Shown: piece by piece, positions 25,757-34,688 of the stretch
Layout: every line of letters begins with the position of its first letter
Numbering within the stretch: position 1 is the first letter of the stretch
Source of the DNA: Parvibaculum sp040216885
GTDB lineage: Bacteria > Pseudomonadota > Alphaproteobacteria > Parvibaculales > Parvibaculaceae
Direction of reading: 5' to 3'
Assembly: GCA_040216885.1 (NCBI GenBank)
Contig: JAVJOG010000007.1
Location: 62,001 to 126,000 of the forward strand
Length of the DNA stretch: 64,000 nucleotides
Program-made: the position numbers and the translations under genes
The notes under the pieces: model-generated
The model's input: only the letters and a program-made list of their open reading frames with translations
The model's database searches: none
Told to the model about the DNA's origin: nothing

Positions 25757-26962
25757 ATGACCGAATGTTTTGTCTACGACACCGTGCGCACACCGCGCGG
25801 CAAGGGCAAGAAGGATGGCGCGCTTCACGAAGTGACAGCGCTCGAACTTTCGACCCAGACCTTGAAAGCCATCCGCGACCGCAACGGCCTCGACACATCG
25901 AAAGTCGATGACGTCGTGCTCGGCTGCGTCGATCCCGTCGGCGAGCAGGGCGGCGACATTGCCCGCATCGCGGTGCTGAATGCCGACTACGCGGAGACGA
26001 CCGCCGGCGTGCAGATCAACCGCTTCTGCGCCTCCGGCCTCGAAGCAACCAACATGGCGGCGGCCAAGGTCATGTCGGGCGAAGCCGACATGGCGATCGG
26101 CGGCGGCGTCGAGTCGATGTCGCGTGTCGGCATGGGCGCGTCCGGCGGCGCCTGGTCGAGCGATCCCAACATCGCCTTCAAATCCTATTTCACGCCGCAA
26201 GGTATCGGCGCCGATCTCATCTGTTCGAAATACGGCTTCACCCGCACCGATGTCGACGCTTATGCGGTCGAAAGCCAGAAGCGCGCCAGGAATGCGTGGG
26301 ACAAGGGCTATTTTTCGAAGTCCGTGATCCCGGTGAAGGACATCAACGGCCTCACCATTCTCGACCATGACGAACACATGCGCCCCGACGCGACGATGCA
26401 ATCGCTGGCCGCGCTGCAGCCCTCTTTCGCCTCGCTCGGCGAATTCGCCTTCGACGGCATCGCGCTCGACCGCTATCCGGAAGTGGAAGAGATCAACCAC
26501 GTTCATCACGCCGGCAATTCGTCGGGCATCGTCGATGGCGCCTCGGCCGTTCTCGTCGGCAATGCGGCCACCGGCAAGGGCATGGGCCTGAAGCCGCGCG
26601 CCCGCATCCGCGCCATGGCCTCGATCGGTTCGGAACCCTGCATCATGCTGACGGGCCCGGCCGACGTCTCGCGCAAGGTGCTGGCCAAGGCTGGCATGAA
26701 GCCCGAGGACATCGACCTCTACGAGTTGAACGAAGCTTTCGCCTCCGTCGTGCTGCGCATGATGCAGGCGCTCGATATCCCGCATGAGAAGATGAACGTC
26801 AATGGCGGCGCCATCGCGATGGGTCATCCGCTCGGCGCCACCGGCGGCATGATCCTCGGCACCGTGCTCGACGAGCTCGAGCGCCGCGATCTCAACACCG
26901 CCCTCATCACGCTCTGCGTCGGCGCGGGCATGGGCACCGCCACCATCATCGAACGCGTGTGA
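25757..26962 (+). CDS. Acetyl-CoA C-acyltransferase (thiolase), beta-oxidation operon
   Basis: A 401-residue thiolase. The acyl-accepting cysteine is Cys91 in NRFCASGLEA. GGAIAMGHPLGATGG carries the catalytic His, and CVGAGMGTATIIERV at the C terminus carries the second Cys. It cleaves 3-ketoacyl-CoA with CoA to acetyl-CoA and a shortened acyl-CoA. The start at 25757 follows GGGAGA. Seven bases separate it from the FadJ-like gene. Their order, thiolase before the bifunctional subunit, suggests a trifunctional complex, as with FadA/FadB or FadI/FadJ. Confidence 0.93.
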   Translation: MTECFVYDTVRTPRGKGKKDGALHEVTALELSTQTLKAIRDRNGLDTSKVDDVVLGCVDPVGEQGGDIARIAVLNADYAETTAGVQINRFCASGLEATNMAAAKVMSGEADMAIGGGVESMSRVGMGASGGAWSSDPNIAFKSYFTPQGIGADLICSKYGFTRTDVDAYAVESQKRARNAWDKGYFSKSVIPVKDINGLTILDHDEHMRPDATMQSLAALQPSFASLGEFAFDGIALDRYPEVEEINHVHHAGNSSGIVDGASAVLVGNAATGKGMGLKPRARIRAMASIGSEPCIMLTGPADVSRKVLAKAGMKPEDIDLYELNEAFASVVLRMMQALDIPHEKMNVNGGAIAMGHPLGATGGMILGTVLDELERRDLNTALITLCVGAGMGTATIIERV

Positions 26963-26969
26963 GGCGACA

Positions 26970-29234
26970 ATGACCGCTTATGAAAACTTCAAATTCGACA
27001 TCGATGCCGACGGCATCGCCCTCATCACTTGGGACATGCCCGGCCGTTCGATGAACGTGCTCTCGCAAAGCTCGATGGCCGACATGGCCGCGATCATCGA
27101 GAAAATCATGTCCGACGACGCCATCAAGGGCGCCGTCCTGACCTCCGGCAAGGATGCGTTCTGCGCCGGCGCCGATCTTTCGATGATGGGCAGTCAGGCC
27201 GGCGGCCCTAGCGGCGGCTCGCAGGAAGATCGCGTCAAGGCGATGTATGAGGGCAATCTCAAATTCAACATGCTGCTGCGCGGCCTCGAAACCTGCGGCA
27301 AGCCGGTCGTTGCCGCGATCAACGGCACGGCGCTCGGCGGCGGCCTCGAAGTGACGCTTGCCTGCCCCGACCGCGTCGCGTCGGACAATCCGAAAACACA
27401 GATCGGCCTGCCCGAAGCCCAGGTCGGTCTGCTCCCCGGCGGCGGCGGCACGCAGCGCCTGCCGCGTCTCATCGGCGCGCAGGCAGCCCTGCCGCTGATC
27501 CTGCAGGGCACCTCGCTCGATCCGCAAAAGGCGTTGAAGGCCGGCATCGTCCACAAGGTCGTGCCCGCCGCCGAACTCGTCCCGGCCGCCAAGGCATGGC
27601 TGAAGGAAGGCCTCGCGCAGCCGAAAGTGAAACTCGGCAAGAAGGGCCCGGAAGTCTATGCCATCGCCATCCAGCCCTGGGACCGCGAAGGCTACAAGGT
27701 GCCGGGCGGCGATCCGCATTCGAAGGGCGGCGGCCAGGTCTTCACCATCGGCAATGCGACGTTGCACAAGCAGACGCATGGCAATTTCCCGGCGCAGAAA
27801 TTCATCATGTCCTGCGTCTATGAAGGCCTTCAGGTGCCGATCGAGGCGGGCCTCCGCATCGAGACGCGCTACTTCACCAAGCTGCTGATGGACCCGCGTT
27901 CCAAGGCGATGATCCGTTCGCTCTTCCTCTCCATGCAGGAACTCGCCAAAGGCGCGCGCCGCCCGGCGGGCATTGCGCCCTTCCAGGTCAGGAAGCTCGG
28001 CATTCTCGGCGCCGGCATGATGGGGGCGGGCATCGCTTACGTCTCGGCTCAAGCCGGCATGGAAGTCATCCTCCTCGACACGGATCAGGCGAACGCCGAA
28101 AAGGGCAAGGCCTGGTCCGAAAAGCTCCTGAAGAAGGCGCTGGAGCGCGGCAAGACCACGCAAGGCAAGGCCGACAAGCTGCTCGGCCTCATCAAGCCGA
28201 CGACGAATTACGACGACCTCAAGGGCGCCGATCTCGTCATTGAAGCCGTCTTCGAAAGCCGCGACATCAAGGCGGAAGTGACGAAGAAGGCCGAGCCGAT
28301 GCTGGCCGAAGGCGGCATCTACGGCTCCAACACCTCGACCCTGCCGATCACCGGCCTCGCGGAAGCCGCCGCAAAGCCGGACAACTTCATCGGCATCCAC
28401 TTCTTCTCGCCGGTCGACAAGATGCAGCTTGTCGAAATCATCATGGGCAAGAAGACGAGCGACGAGACGCTCGCGAAAGCCATGGATTACGTGAAGCAGA
28501 TCCGCAAGACGCCGATCGTCGTCAACGACTCCAGAGGCTTCTACACCTCGCGCTGTTTCGGTACCTATGTCGGCGAAGGTCTGGCGATGCTGGGCGAGGG
28601 CGTGCCGCCGGCCATGATCGAGAATGTCGGCCGCATGACCGGCATGCCGATGGCGCCGCTGGCCTTGAACGACGAAGTCTCGCTCGATCTCGCCTACAAG
28701 GTGCGCGAGCAGACGAAGAGGGACCTCGGCGACAAATATGTCGGCTCGCCCGCCGACGACCTCGTGAAGAAAATGGTCGTGGACCTCGGCCGCGTCGGCA
28801 AGAAGGCCGGCAAGGGCTTCTACGATTATCCCGCCCCGGAAAACAAGGACGGCAAGAAGAAGCTCTGGCCGGGCCTCGCCGATCTCGTCGGACAGAGCCA
28901 GAACCCCGACGATCTCGATGTGCAGGAGCTGAAAAACCGCTTCCTCTACATTCAGGCGCTGGAAGCCGCGCGCTGCTTCGAGGAAGGCGTGGTGACCGAC
29001 GTGCGCGATGCCGATGTCGGCGCGATCCTCGGCTGGGGCTTCGCGCCCTGGGCCGGCGGTCCGCTGTCGCTGATCGACATGGTGGGAACGGCAGCGTTTG
29101 TCGAAGCCTGCGACAAGCTCGCCCAGAAATACGGGCCCCGCTTCGCGCCGTCGAAGCTCCTGCGCGACATGGCCTCGAAGGGCGAAACCTTCTACGGCCG
29201 CTTCGCCCCGTCGAAGGAGAAGGCGGCAGCCTGA
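26970..29234 (+). CDS. fadJ: Bifunctional enoyl-CoA hydratase/3-hydroxyacyl-CoA dehydrogenase
   Basis: A 754-residue fatty-acid oxidation alpha subunit. Residues 1-190 are a crotonase domain: SGKDAFCAGADLSMM is the oxyanion loop, and both catalytic glutamates are present in GTALGGGLEV and IGLPEAQVG. The NAD-binding domain begins near 340 with LGILGAGMMGAGIAYVSA. The dehydrogenase His is about residue 477 in IGIHFFSPVDKMQLVEI. Two C-terminal helical repeats follow. It hydrates enoyl-CoA and oxidises the L-3-hydroxyacyl-CoA. It is the last gene of the operon, with a terminator 25 bases after its stop. Confidence 0.94.
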   Translation: MTAYENFKFDIDADGIALITWDMPGRSMNVLSQSSMADMAAIIEKIMSDDAIKGAVLTSGKDAFCAGADLSMMGSQAGGPSGGSQEDRVKAMYEGNLKFNMLLRGLETCGKPVVAAINGTALGGGLEVTLACPDRVASDNPKTQIGLPEAQVGLLPGGGGTQRLPRLIGAQAALPLILQGTSLDPQKALKAGIVHKVVPAAELVPAAKAWLKEGLAQPKVKLGKKGPEVYAIAIQPWDREGYKVPGGDPHSKGGGQVFTIGNATLHKQTHGNFPAQKFIMSCVYEGLQVPIEAGLRIETRYFTKLLMDPRSKAMIRSLFLSMQELAKGARRPAGIAPFQVRKLGILGAGMMGAGIAYVSAQAGMEVILLDTDQANAEKGKAWSEKLLKKALERGKTTQGKADKLLGLIKPTTNYDDLKGADLVIEAVFESRDIKAEVTKKAEPMLAEGGIYGSNTSTLPITGLAEAAAKPDNFIGIHFFSPVDKMQLVEIIMGKKTSDETLAKAMDYVKQIRKTPIVVNDSRGFYTSRCFGTYVGEGLAMLGEGVPPAMIENVGRMTGMPMAPLALNDEVSLDLAYKVREQTKRDLGDKYVGSPADDLVKKMVVDLGRVGKKAGKGFYDYPAPENKDGKKKLWPGLADLVGQSQNPDDLDVQELKNRFLYIQALEAARCFEEGVVTDVRDADVGAILGWGFAPWAGGPLSLIDMVGTAAFVEACDKLAQKYGPRFAPSKLLRDMASKGETFYGRFAPSKEKAAA

Positions 29235-29259
29235 TCCCGCCCGCGGCCGGCAAGATCGG

Positions 29260-29289
29260 AAGCCTCGCCCTGAAAAGGGCGGGGCTTTT
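29260..29289 (+). terminator. Rho-independent terminator of the beta-oxidation operon
   Basis: AAGCCTCGCCCT (29260-29271), loop GAAA, then AGGGCGGGGCTT followed by TTC. The 12-bp stem contains one G-T wobble. Confidence 0.85.
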
Positions 29290-29362
29290 CGTTGCGCCGC
29301 TTGGCAGAAAATGCGTGTCATTTGTCATTTCCGCCAGCCGCTTCCGGGCCTAGTCTGGCCCC

Positions 29363-30451
29363 ATGACCGCCGCCGCCTCGCCAAAGCCCCGCAAATCCGC
29401 CCCCGCCCCTCGCCGGGTGATGATGCTCGCCTATGCCGACGCCCAGATTCTCGACATCGCCGGCCCCTTGCAGATTTTGAGCACGGCGCTGCTCGCCGAT
29501 GGCCGCCCGGCCTATGCGGTCGAGCTTGTTTCGGCCGAGCCCGGCCCGGTCATGACGACGAGCGGCCTTGCCCTGCATGCCGCCCGGACGATGGACGACA
29601 TAGCGCCTACCGACCTCGCCACCCTCGATACGCTGATGGTGACAGGTGGCCTCGGCTCACGCGCCGCGATGGAAGACGAACGGATACTGGCCTTTCTGCG
29701 CGCCGCCGCCGCGCCTGCCGCCCGCGTCGTTTCGATCTGGACCGGCTCGGTCATCCTCGCCGCCGCCGGCCTGCTCGATGGCCGCCGCGCCACGACGCAC
29801 TGGGCCTATGCCCCGGCGATGCGCCGGCGCTTCCCGGCCGTCACGGTGGAAGAAGACGCGATCTATGTGCGCGACGGAAAATTCTGGACATCGGCCGGCG
29901 TCACCGCCGGCATGGACCTCGCACTGGCGCTGATCGAGGAAGACCTCGGCCGCGACGCGGCGCTGCTGATCGCGCGTCATCATGTGATGTATCTGATGCG
30001 CCCCGGCGGCCAGTCGCAGTTTTCCGCACAACTCGCGGCGCAGCGCGTCGAGGACTCACGGCTTGCGCGCGTCTGCGCCTTCATCGTCGAAAACCCGTGC
30101 GCCGATCTTTCGGTGCCGGCGCTGGCCGCCCGCGCCGCCATGAGCGAGCGCAGCTTCGCCCGCCGCTTCGCCGAGGAGACCGGCATCACCCCGGCGCAAT
30201 TCGTCGAGCGCGCCCGCCTCGACGAGGCCTGCCGCCGTCTCGCCGGCAGCGACCTGTCGCTCGACGCCGTTTCGGCCGATGCCGGCTTCGGCGCCGCCGA
30301 GCGCATGCGCCGCGCCTTCATTCGCCATCTCGGCGTCACCCCCGGCCGCTACCGCGAAAGATTCCGCACCGCCCGGCGCGATCTTCTCCCCGCCCCGGAA
30401 ACATCCGGGGTCCGGCATCTTTCACCCTCTGCACAGGACGCGCATGCATGA
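29363..30451 (+). CDS. GlxA-family AraC-type regulator with altered DJ-1 site
   Basis: A 362-residue regulator. The N-terminal DJ-1/PfpI-like domain covers about residues 18-185. The C-terminal AraC helix-turn-helix pair covers 230-330 (LAARAAMSERSFARRFAEET and LDAVSADAGFGAAERMRRAF). In this family the elbow motif normally has Cys (VCTGA); here it reads SIWTGS, so Trp126 replaces the cysteine and the domain is presumably ligand-sensing instead of catalytic. The ATG at 29363 closely follows the operon terminator. Its stop overlaps the next gene's ATG by four bases, and that gene is also DJ-1-like. Target genes are unknown. Confidence 0.87.
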   Translation: MTAAASPKPRKSAPAPRRVMMLAYADAQILDIAGPLQILSTALLADGRPAYAVELVSAEPGPVMTTSGLALHAARTMDDIAPTDLATLDTLMVTGGLGSRAAMEDERILAFLRAAAAPAARVVSIWTGSVILAAAGLLDGRRATTHWAYAPAMRRRFPAVTVEEDAIYVRDGKFWTSAGVTAGMDLALALIEEDLGRDAALLIARHHVMYLMRPGGQSQFSAQLAAQRVEDSRLARVCAFIVENPCADLSVPALAARAAMSERSFARRFAEETGITPAQFVERARLDEACRRLAGSDLSLDAVSADAGFGAAERMRRAFIRHLGVTPGRYRERFRTARRDLLPAPETSGVRHLSPSAQDAHA

Positions 30452-31077
30452 CCGCCGCACCCGCAAGGAGCCGCACCATCGGCATCCTGATTTTCGATGG
30501 CGTCGAGGAACTCGATTTCGTCGGCCCCTATGAGGTCTTCACCATGTCGAACGAGGCGCATGGTTTCGAAGGCCGCGAACGCCCCGACACCGTCATCCTG
30601 ATTTCGGAAACGGGCGGACCCATTACCGGCGCCAAGGGCATGCGCGTCGAGGCGCATATGTCGATCGCCGATGCGCCGAAGCTCGATGTGTTGCTGGTGC
30701 CGGGCGGTCAGGGCACGCGCCGCGAGGTGGAAAACGAAAATCTGCTGGCATGGATCGCGGGTCAGGCTGCCGTCGAATGGGTGACAAGCGTCTGCACCGG
30801 CGCGTTGATCCTTTGCGCGGCCGGTCCGGCGAAGGGCAGGCGCGTCACCACCCATTGGGGTTTCATCGAACAGCTCCGCAAGCGTGGCGAAGCGTCGGAC
30901 GTGCTTGAAAACATCCGCTATGTCCGCGACGGCAATGTCGTGACCGCCGCCGGCGTTTCGGCCGGCATCGACATGGCGCTCTGGCTCACCGGCCAGATGC
31001 ACGGTGAAGCTCATGCGCGCCTGACGCAGCGCCTGATGGAATACGACCCCGCGCCGCCCTATAGCGCCGCCGTCTGA
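30448..31077 (+). CDS. DJ-1/PfpI family protein, isonitrile hydratase-like
   Basis: A 209-residue single-domain DJ-1 protein. The nucleophile elbow has Cys116 in SVCTGALILCAAG, followed by TTHWGF. The acidic partner is probably the Glu in FDGVEELDFVGP. This resembles Pseudomonas isonitrile hydratase InhA and similar hydrolases or lyases, but the substrate is not established. The start ATG 30448 overlaps the GlxA stop (ATGA), a sign of translational coupling, so the regulator and enzyme probably act together. The frame open upstream to 29098 is a shadow. Confidence 0.85.
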   Translation: MTAAPARSRTIGILIFDGVEELDFVGPYEVFTMSNEAHGFEGRERPDTVILISETGGPITGAKGMRVEAHMSIADAPKLDVLLVPGGQGTRREVENENLLAWIAGQAAVEWVTSVCTGALILCAAGPAKGRRVTTHWGFIEQLRKRGEASDVLENIRYVRDGNVVTAAGVSAGIDMALWLTGQMHGEAHARLTQRLMEYDPAPPYSAAV

Positions 31078-31114
31078 TTGCGCTATCCCCCCCCAAAACA
31101 CCGGGGGGAGAAAA

Positions 31115-32137
31115 ATGGCCACGGCGACGAGAACCGAGCTCAACGGCTGGCTGGCCAGCGCCGAGCTGCATCAGCGCTACCTGACGGGACTGATCCTGCG
31201 CGCCGTCGTCTTCAAGGGCGAGGCGGCGGGCACCGAGCTCAACTTCCGCACCTTTCAGGCGCAGCACCGCGAGAAGTTTCTGGCGGGCTACAAGAATCTC
31301 GGCCTCGACAAGCTGCCGCCCGCTGTCGCCTGCGCGCAATACATCTATCTCGCCAATCATGTCGGCGGCGTGAAATGCGAGTTCATCCCCGAAAGCGACC
31401 GCAAGGCCTGGGTGCGATACCTGCCGCCGCGCTGGATCTGGGACGGCGCCGCGATCTGCGCCGTGCCGAACGAGGTCTCCGTCGCCTTCATGCGCGCTTT
31501 CCATTCGCAGGTTGGCGTGACGCTCGGCAATCCCAATCTCGGCTTCGTCTGCACCAACATCACCACCCGCATCGATCCCTGCCTCGAAGGCTATTTCATC
31601 GAGGAGGATCGCCCGCTGGCGGCGGATGAACGGCTCCGCTTCCGCTTCGACGAGAATGGCCCGGATGTCGACCCCACGAAACTTCCCCATGTCGAATGGT
31701 CGGAAGAGCGCATGATCAAGGCGAAGCGCAACTACGCCGTGCAATATATCCGCTCGATCCTGCCCGCCGCCGTCTTGCTCTTCGGCGAGGACGAGGCGCG
31801 AAAACTCGGTTGGGAAACGGGCCGCCTGATCGGCATGCAATGCTACGACGCGACGGCGGCGCTGATCGGCGTCGAGCGAAACGACGCCGCCGCCTTCGCG
31901 CGTTATTTCGGCGCCATGCTCGATGCCGGTGGCGACAAGCCGGACGTGAAGGGCGCCGAAGTATCGATTTCGACATGGCGCATGATGGAGGGCCGGGAAG
32001 GCGTCACGCCCGCCTGCTTCGACGCCTGGAACGCGCTATGGGAAGGCGCGCTCGCGGTCCACAACCGCCATCTGAAAATCGAAGTGACGAGCCGCATGGA
32101 CAGTGGCGATGCCGTCTGGGCCTGGCGCGTCCGATAG
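31115..32137 (+). CDS. Unrecognised 340-residue protein
   Basis: I do not recognise this protein with confidence. It has no signal peptide or membrane helix and should be cytoplasmic. The N-terminal half is rich in aromatic residues (YIYLANHVGGVKCEF, RYLPPRWIWDGAAIC, VAFMRAFHSQVGVTLGNPNL). The C-terminal half is helical and Ala-rich (IGMQCYDATAALIG, FARYFGAMLDAGG). Cysteines occur at several conserved-looking places. A strong GGGGGGAG lies before ATG 31115. It sits between the DJ-1 pair and an HSL esterase on the same strand, with gaps of 37 and 69 bases, so it may belong to the same catabolic unit. A distant link to ATC-hydrolase-like helical proteins is possible but unsupported. Confidence 0.8.
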   Translation: MATATRTELNGWLASAELHQRYLTGLILRAVVFKGEAAGTELNFRTFQAQHREKFLAGYKNLGLDKLPPAVACAQYIYLANHVGGVKCEFIPESDRKAWVRYLPPRWIWDGAAICAVPNEVSVAFMRAFHSQVGVTLGNPNLGFVCTNITTRIDPCLEGYFIEEDRPLAADERLRFRFDENGPDVDPTKLPHVEWSEERMIKAKRNYAVQYIRSILPAAVLLFGEDEARKLGWETGRLIGMQCYDATAALIGVERNDAAAFARYFGAMLDAGGDKPDVKGAEVSISTWRMMEGREGVTPACFDAWNALWEGALAVHNRHLKIEVTSRMDSGDAVWAWRVR

Positions 32138-32206
32138 ACGATCCGCCGGAAATCCGCTCTACTCCTGCAAAAGAAACGCGAACACTGAGGGGAGCCCCGA
32201 GAAACC

Positions 32207-33181
<975 letters not shown>

Positions 33182-33183
33182 CG

Positions 33184-33492
33184 TCAGGCGACGCTGAGTT
33201 CCCGCACCCGCGGCGCCGCATCGGGCCACACGTCGCGTCGCGCAAGGCGGAGGTCGTAATCGCTCTGCAGATTGAGCCAGAGTTCGGGCGTCGTCCCGAA
33301 ATATTTGGCCAGCCGCAGCGCGGTGTCGGCGGTAATCCCGCGCTTTCCCCTCACGATCTCGCTGACCCTGGCAACATTCACATCGAGGTCGCGGGCAAGC
33401 CGGTTCTGGCTGAGGCCGAGCGGCTTCATGAACTCCTCAAGCAGAATCTCGCCCGGCGGAATGGGGTCCAGCTTCTTGGTCTGTCTGCTCAT
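33184..33492 (-). CDS. higA: HigA-family antitoxin (XRE)
   Basis: A 102-residue antitoxin. PIPPGEILLEEFMKPLGLSQ is the typical HigA opening. NRLARDLDVNVARVSEIVRG forms the XRE helix-turn-helix, followed by KRGITADTALRLAKYFGT. ATG 33492 has GAGGATGAG upstream. It follows the toxin gene by 14 bases, the reversed order characteristic of higBA modules. It should neutralise HigB and repress the shared promoter; a CCGG-aaa-CCGG dyad lies in that promoter. It is convergent with the esterase at 32207, with two bases between. Confidence 0.92.
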   Translation of the reverse strand: MSRQTKKLDPIPPGEILLEEFMKPLGLSQNRLARDLDVNVARVSEIVRGKRGITADTALRLAKYFGTTPELWLNLQSDYDLRLARRDVWPDAAPRVRELSVA

Positions 33493-33506
33493 CTTCTCAT
33501 CCTCGC

Positions 33507-33785
33507 TCAATGATAGTCGACGATCTCTACATCGGCCGCATCGCCGTCCTGCCAGACAAAACATATGCGCCACTGATCGTTGATTCGGATCGAATACTGG
33601 CCGCGTCTTTCGCCTTTAAGCGCTTCGAGCCGGTTGTCTGGCGGTACACGCAACTCTTCGACCTTCCGGGCGGCGTTGAGCAACAGTAGCTTGCGCCGGG
33701 CGGATTTTTCGATCGCTCCAAGGCGCGGGACATTCTCATCGGCAAACAGCCGGGCAGTGTCCGTGCATCGGAACGAGCGGATCAT
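33507..33785 (-). CDS. higB: HigB-family (RelE-like) mRNA endonuclease toxin
   Basis: A 92-residue toxin. IRSFRCTDTARLF at the start, KLLLLNAARKVEELRVPPDNR in the middle, and YSIRINDQWRICFVWQDGDA near the end match the HigB/GraT family of ribosome-dependent RNases. These members carry the conserved basic and aromatic residues of the active site. No ribosome-binding site precedes ATG 33785, and a TATACT -10 box lies only six bases upstream, so the mRNA may be leaderless. It is the first gene of the higBA pair. Confidence 0.92.
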   Translation of the reverse strand: MIRSFRCTDTARLFADENVPRLGAIEKSARRKLLLLNAARKVEELRVPPDNRLEALKGERRGQYSIRINDQWRICFVWQDGDAADVEIVDYH

Positions 33786-33792
33786 GCGAAAA

Positions 33793-33821
33793 GTATATAC
33801 CGGAAACCGGGATACGCAATG
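33793..33821 (-). promoter_or_regulatory. higBA promoter with candidate HigA operator
   Basis: On the minus strand, TTGCGT (33816-33821) and TATACT (33794-33799) are 16 bases apart. Between them lies a near-perfect dyad, ATaCCGG-aaa-CCGGgAT as read on the plus strand. The -10 box is so close to ATG 33785 that transcription would start at or next to the start codon. Confidence 0.6.
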
Positions 33822-33840
33822 GAGTATGAAAGCTAAAAAA

Positions 33841-33876
33841 TTGAACAATGTTCATAAATCTGATACTAGTTCAATA
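33841..33876 (+). promoter_or_regulatory. AT-rich promoter with GTTCAA half-sites upstream of the TetR gene
   Basis: TTGAAC (33841-33846) and TACTAG (33864-33869) are 17 bases apart. Half-sites TTGAAC (33841), GTTCA (33850) and GTTCAA (33869) form inverted pairs across both boxes. A TetR-type repressor gene (34022) is the second reading frame downstream, so this is a likely operator. The stretch is clearly more AT-rich than its surroundings. Confidence 0.55.
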
Positions 33877-33902
33877 AAACTGCGAAACCCCGGGAGGAAT
33901 CC

Positions 33903-34022
33903 ATGCCTTTCGAGCATATTCTCTATGAGCGGCAGGGCCGCATCGCCACCATCACGCTGAACCGCCCCGACCGCCTCAACGCCATCGCCGAGGGCGTTTC
34001 GCGCCCGACCTGGAAATTCTGA
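33903..34022 (+). pseudogene. Truncated enoyl-CoA hydratase/isomerase (first 39 codons)
   Basis: ATG 33903, with GGGAGG upstream, starts a 39-residue frame. It reads FEHILYERQGRIATITLNRP and then DRLNAIAEGVSR, the unmistakable N terminus of a crotonase. It then breaks off and stops at 34022. A normal member has about 260 residues; the rest is absent from the window. The TGA overlaps the ATG of the TetR gene (TGATG), so a deletion appears to have joined the crotonase leader to the regulator. The remnant may now act as a translated leader for the regulator. This is inferred from sequence, not measured. Confidence 0.75.
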
Positions 34023-34627
34023 TGGCCGCGCCCGCCGCCGAAAGACGCCGCAGCGCGCTGCGCGACCACAAGCGCAAGGCAATCCTCGCCGCCGCACGCC
34101 GCGTCTGCGATGCGGGCGGGCCGGAAGCGCTGACCATCCGCGCGGTCGCCGCCCAAGCGGACTACGCGCCCGGCGCGGTCTATTCCTATTTCGCCGGCAT
34201 CGACGAACTGGCGATCGCCCTCACCGCCGAAGAGCTCGGACATCTGGCAAGGCGCATGCGCGAGGCGGCCGAGAAAGCAAGCTCGCCCGCCGAGGCACTG
34301 ACCGCGGCCGCGCACGAGGCGCTGGCCGCCATCGCCGGCAACGCGCCGCATGTGCGCCTCGCCGGCCGGCTGATGTCGGCCGGCACGCTCGACCCCGAGC
34401 TCGACCGCGCCGTCACCGGCCGCGTCATCGCGGTGCTCGAAGCGCTGGGCGGGCCCCTGCGCGCCGCGACCGGGCTTGAGGGCGCCGCCGCCCACCGCGA
34501 AATCCTCTGCCTTGCGGCTTTCCTGATCGGCCTGCGTGTGCTCGAAGGCGCCGGCCGTCTGGAGGCGCTGGGTTTCGCTGCGGAAGACCTGCTGGCGCAC
34601 CGGCTGGCCGCGCTTCCCGGCGCATGA
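34022..34627 (+). CDS. TetR-family transcriptional regulator
   Basis: A 201-residue TetR regulator. The HTH lies at about residues 15-65 (AILAAARRVCDAGGPEALTI, then ADYAPGAVYSYFAGIDEL). The Ala-rich C-terminal ligand domain is of the TetR_C type. ATG 34022 overlaps the stop of the crotonase remnant by one base and lacks its own clear ribosome site, so it probably depends on reinitiation after that short frame. It is followed by two thioesterase genes and an acyl-CoA dehydrogenase on the same strand, its likely targets together with its own promoter. Confidence 0.87.
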   Translation: MAAPAAERRRSALRDHKRKAILAAARRVCDAGGPEALTIRAVAAQADYAPGAVYSYFAGIDELAIALTAEELGHLARRMREAAEKASSPAEALTAAAHEALAAIAGNAPHVRLAGRLMSAGTLDPELDRAVTGRVIAVLEALGGPLRAATGLEGAAAHREILCLAAFLIGLRVLEGAGRLEALGFAAEDLLAHRLAALPGA

Positions 34628-34688
34628 CAAGCCGCACACCCGCCCCTATGCTGCGGCACCCGCCATCGACGAACATAGTCCCGAAAAT

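Noticed and set aside
26946..29321. 791-codon minus-strand frame
   Set aside because: It is antisense to fadJ, has no recognisable domain and no ribosome site.
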